From assembly GCA_003023125.1 (NCBI GenBank), contig PXSY01000211.1, forward strand, positions 1-7,804: a DNA stretch of 7,804 nucleotides, read 5' to 3'. The notes under the pieces were generated by a model, which saw only the letters and a list, made by a program, of their open reading frames with translations, made no database searches and had not been told where the DNA came from. The DNA comes from Bacteroidetes bacterium QH_10_64_19. GTDB lineage: Bacteria > Bacteroidota > Rhodothermia > Rhodothermales > Salinibacteraceae. The position numbers were made by a program, and so were the translations under genes. Below, in pieces: positions 7,004-7,804 of the stretch (position 1 is its first letter; each line of letters starts with the position of its first letter).

Positions 7004-7291
7004 GTGAAGCTCAAGCAGGTCGAGTACGTGAAGGACCACGTCGGCGAAACGTTTGACGGGGTCGTCAGCGGCGTGACCAAGTTCGGCGTGTTCGTCGAGA
7101 TTACCGACCTGCTGGTCGAAGGGCTCGTGCACGTCCGGGAGATGGACGACTACTACGTGTACGACGAGTCGACCTACACCTTGCGGGGCGAGAGCAACGG
7201 CAAGTCCTACCGCCCCGGCGACGACGTGACCGTAGAGGTGGCGGGCGCAAGCATCGAGGACCGAGAGATCGACCTGCTCTTCACTGAGTAG
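7004..7291 (+). CDS. Possible stand-alone S1-domain ORF, 3' remnant of rnr
   Basis: A GTG at 7004 opens a 95-codon frame that contains the complete S1 RNA-binding domain of the broken rnr, from VKLKQVEYVKDHVG through FDGVVSGVTKFGVFVEI to EIDLLFTE and a TAG. It lies 30 bases after the nonsense codon, and the AGGAGG-like purines at 6983-6988 are about 15 bases before the GTG, rather far for a ribosome binding site. Reinitiation could in principle make a small S1 protein. It is more probably just the disconnected end of the pseudogene, and the GTG is the ordinary internal Val codon of the family sequence SVKLKQ. Confidence 0.2.
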   Translation: MKLKQVEYVKDHVGETFDGVVSGVTKFGVFVEITDLLVEGLVHVREMDDYYVYDESTYTLRGESNGKSYRPGDDVTVEVAGASIEDREIDLLFTE

Positions 7292-7640
7292 GTGCCATTG
7301 GACTCCGTCCGATCGCACGCCCTTTCAGTCCCTCCGCCTGCGCGTACGTCTTCTTGTTCCGCCACCCGGACCGCGCAACCGAGGCCAGCGCGGCACTCGC
7401 CTCTAGGACCGCGGCTGTCACTCGGCGGGTTCAAGATGCAATTGCTACGAGGGCGTGGGCGGAACCGCGTGCGAAACGGCCGCTTTGAGAGGACGGGCCT
7501 CTCGCCTCCGAACGACAGCTTGGCCGGCCTCGCGTGTACCCGCTGTTCCCTTGAGGTGGACGGGACTGGGCCTCGGGAACCGAGATCGAACGGACTGGAG
7601 AGAAACGCATGCTCCATCGCTCACTCGACACGTCGTCCGG
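7292..7640 (+). other. Intergenic region after rnr, no supported gene
   Basis: These 349 bases show no recognisable protein on either strand. Long open frames cross them on both strands, including a + strand frame open from 7292 to the window end, but their composition (Ser, Arg, Pro, Cys, with many T-ending codons) looks like GC-rich non-coding sequence. Two perfect hairpins are visible: GAGAGG-ACGGG-CCTCTC (7487-7503) and CTCGG-GAA-CCGAG (7572-7584). Neither has a following T run. The first is the best candidate for a terminator-like or processing structure after rnr. A GGAG at 7597-7600 lies 8 bases before an ATG at 7609, which is not in the frame of the following membrane protein. Confidence 0.45.
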
Positions 7641-7804
7641 ATGCTCGTCGTCGGCTCATTTCTTACCGCAGTTGTTCTATTTTCTTTTTCCCTGCTGGGG
7701 GGATACTACTTCTACGCCATGCTCTGGAAGACCTTCAACGACACCGCCGAACCGGACAGTTGGAAGGGGCACATCTTTTTTGCCGCACTGGTGATCGCCC
7801 AGAT
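7641..7804 (+). CDS. N-terminal part of a small membrane protein, cut by the window edge
   Basis: From the ATG at 7641 the frame encodes 54 residues before the window ends. Residues 1-27 (MLVVGSFLTAVVLFSFSLLG, then GYYFYAM) form one hydrophobic helix. A short polar loop follows (WKTFNDTAEPDSWKGH, about 28-43), then a second hydrophobic stretch begins (IFFAALVIAQ). This is a typical integral inner-membrane protein start; the family is not recognised. The alternating hydrophobic and polar pattern is absent from the other two frames, which supports this frame. The start is uncertain: no Shine-Dalgarno sequence precedes 7641, while the good GGAG at 7597-7600 serves an ATG (7609) in another frame. 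The frame is open back to the TAG at 7404-7406, so an upstream GTG (7455) is formally possible. It is in the same direction as rnr but 349 bases away, so probably separately transcribed. Confidence 0.6.
   Translation, partial: MLVVGSFLTAVVLFSFSLLGGYYFYAMLWKTFNDTAEPDSWKGHIFFAALVIAQ

Larger units (their letters stand above)
5233..7291 (+). pseudogene. rnr: Ribonuclease R (RNase II/RNB family exoribonuclease), multiply disrupted
   Basis: RNase R is a processive 3'-to-5' exoribonuclease that degrades structured RNA and acts in mRNA and rRNA turnover. All its domains can be read in order. With residues counted from 5233 they are: N-terminal winged helix (about 25-88), first cold-shock domain (about 92-134, GIVNCHPDGYGFVQ), second cold-shock domain (about 159-222, GTFHQRGQFAFVEPDD), RNB domain from about 233 with VHIADVSHYV (6058-6087), LVDRTIPMLPEKLSNKVCSL, RLIEELMLLAN, HPFVYRVHDSPDAEKIQ, HFTSPIRRYPDLMVHRLL (from 6854), and a C-terminal S1 domain (about 7049-7285, GVVSGVTKFGVFVEI). 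The gene cannot make an active enzyme. The family segment between ERRRD and NYEVGVHIADVSHYV, which holds the catalytic aspartates, is missing at about 6037. The frame shifts by +1 at about 6590. A TAA interrupts the new frame at 6971. The unshifted frame makes about 453 native residues, then an Arg-rich out-of-frame tail ending at 6945. Reassembled length is about 685 codons, or roughly 710 with the missing block, which fits Bacteroidota-type RNase R. The ATG at 5233 is the last usual in-frame start before the winged helix but has no Shine-Dalgarno sequence; a lost start at 5275 is an alternative. Confidence 0.85.

Noticed and set aside
7207..7617. 136-codon open frame on the minus strand covering the end of rnr and the following gap
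   Set aside because: It overlaps the real S1 coding sequence antisense, is Arg/Ser/Pro-rich and shows no family motif or ribosome binding site.
7609..7794. 61-codon frame starting at the ATG with the good Shine-Dalgarno sequence
   Set aside because: The translation is Ser/Pro/Cys-rich without pattern, while another frame over the same bases gives a regular membrane protein; only the start signal is kept as a finding.
7292..7804. Long + strand frame open from the rnr stop to the window end
   Set aside because: Codon choice has weak G/C third-position bias with many TCT, TGT and CGT codons, and it conflicts with the clear membrane-protein frame at 7641.

Overview
The window is GC-rich. It looks like chromosomal DNA from a Gram-negative bacterium close to Bacteroidota/Rhodothermota, with a Salinibacter-like halophile as the best guess. 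The reasons are a TamB of the large Bacteroidota type, an Asp/Glu/Ser/Thr-rich protein composition, a strong G/C third-position bias, and an RNase R without the Lys-rich tail of enterobacterial enzymes. This assignment is by eye; no database was searched.

Layout, all on the + strand: (1) 1-117 may hold the last 38 codons of an unidentified upstream gene; the call is weak. (2) 118-247 is intergenic and carries a perfect TGTGA-N6-TCACA palindrome, the classical CRP-family operator core, 53 bases before the next start codon. (3) 248-5005 is one intact 1585-codon tamB gene for an AsmA/TamB-type envelope-spanning protein. (4) 5006-5232 is intergenic, with two small hairpins and a TTGACA promoter-like element at its right edge. 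(5) 5233-7291 is a ribonuclease R gene (rnr) that is broken several times. (6) 7292-7640 is non-coding as far as can be seen. (7) 7641-7804 is the beginning of a small membrane protein cut by the window edge.

The most striking feature is the state of rnr. Its winged-helix, two cold-shock, RNB and S1 domains are all recognisable in order. However, the segment that should carry the catalytic aspartates (DxxxxxDxDD) is missing by an apparently clean in-frame deletion. There is also a net +1 frameshift in a C run, an in-frame TAA between the RNB and S1 domains, a probable second small in-frame deletion beside that stop, and possibly a start codon changed from ATG to ATT. The adjacent 4.76 kb tamB has no visible lesion, so generally poor sequence quality is an unlikely explanation. 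The simplest reading is a decaying rnr, probably because another RNase R/RNase II copy or another exonuclease covers its role.

No CRISPR array, insertion sequence, tRNA, rRNA or phage signature was seen. I found no new multi-gene system here. The second-look items are the rnr lesions, the CRP-type operator in front of tamB, two unusual segments of TamB, and the start region of the last gene.
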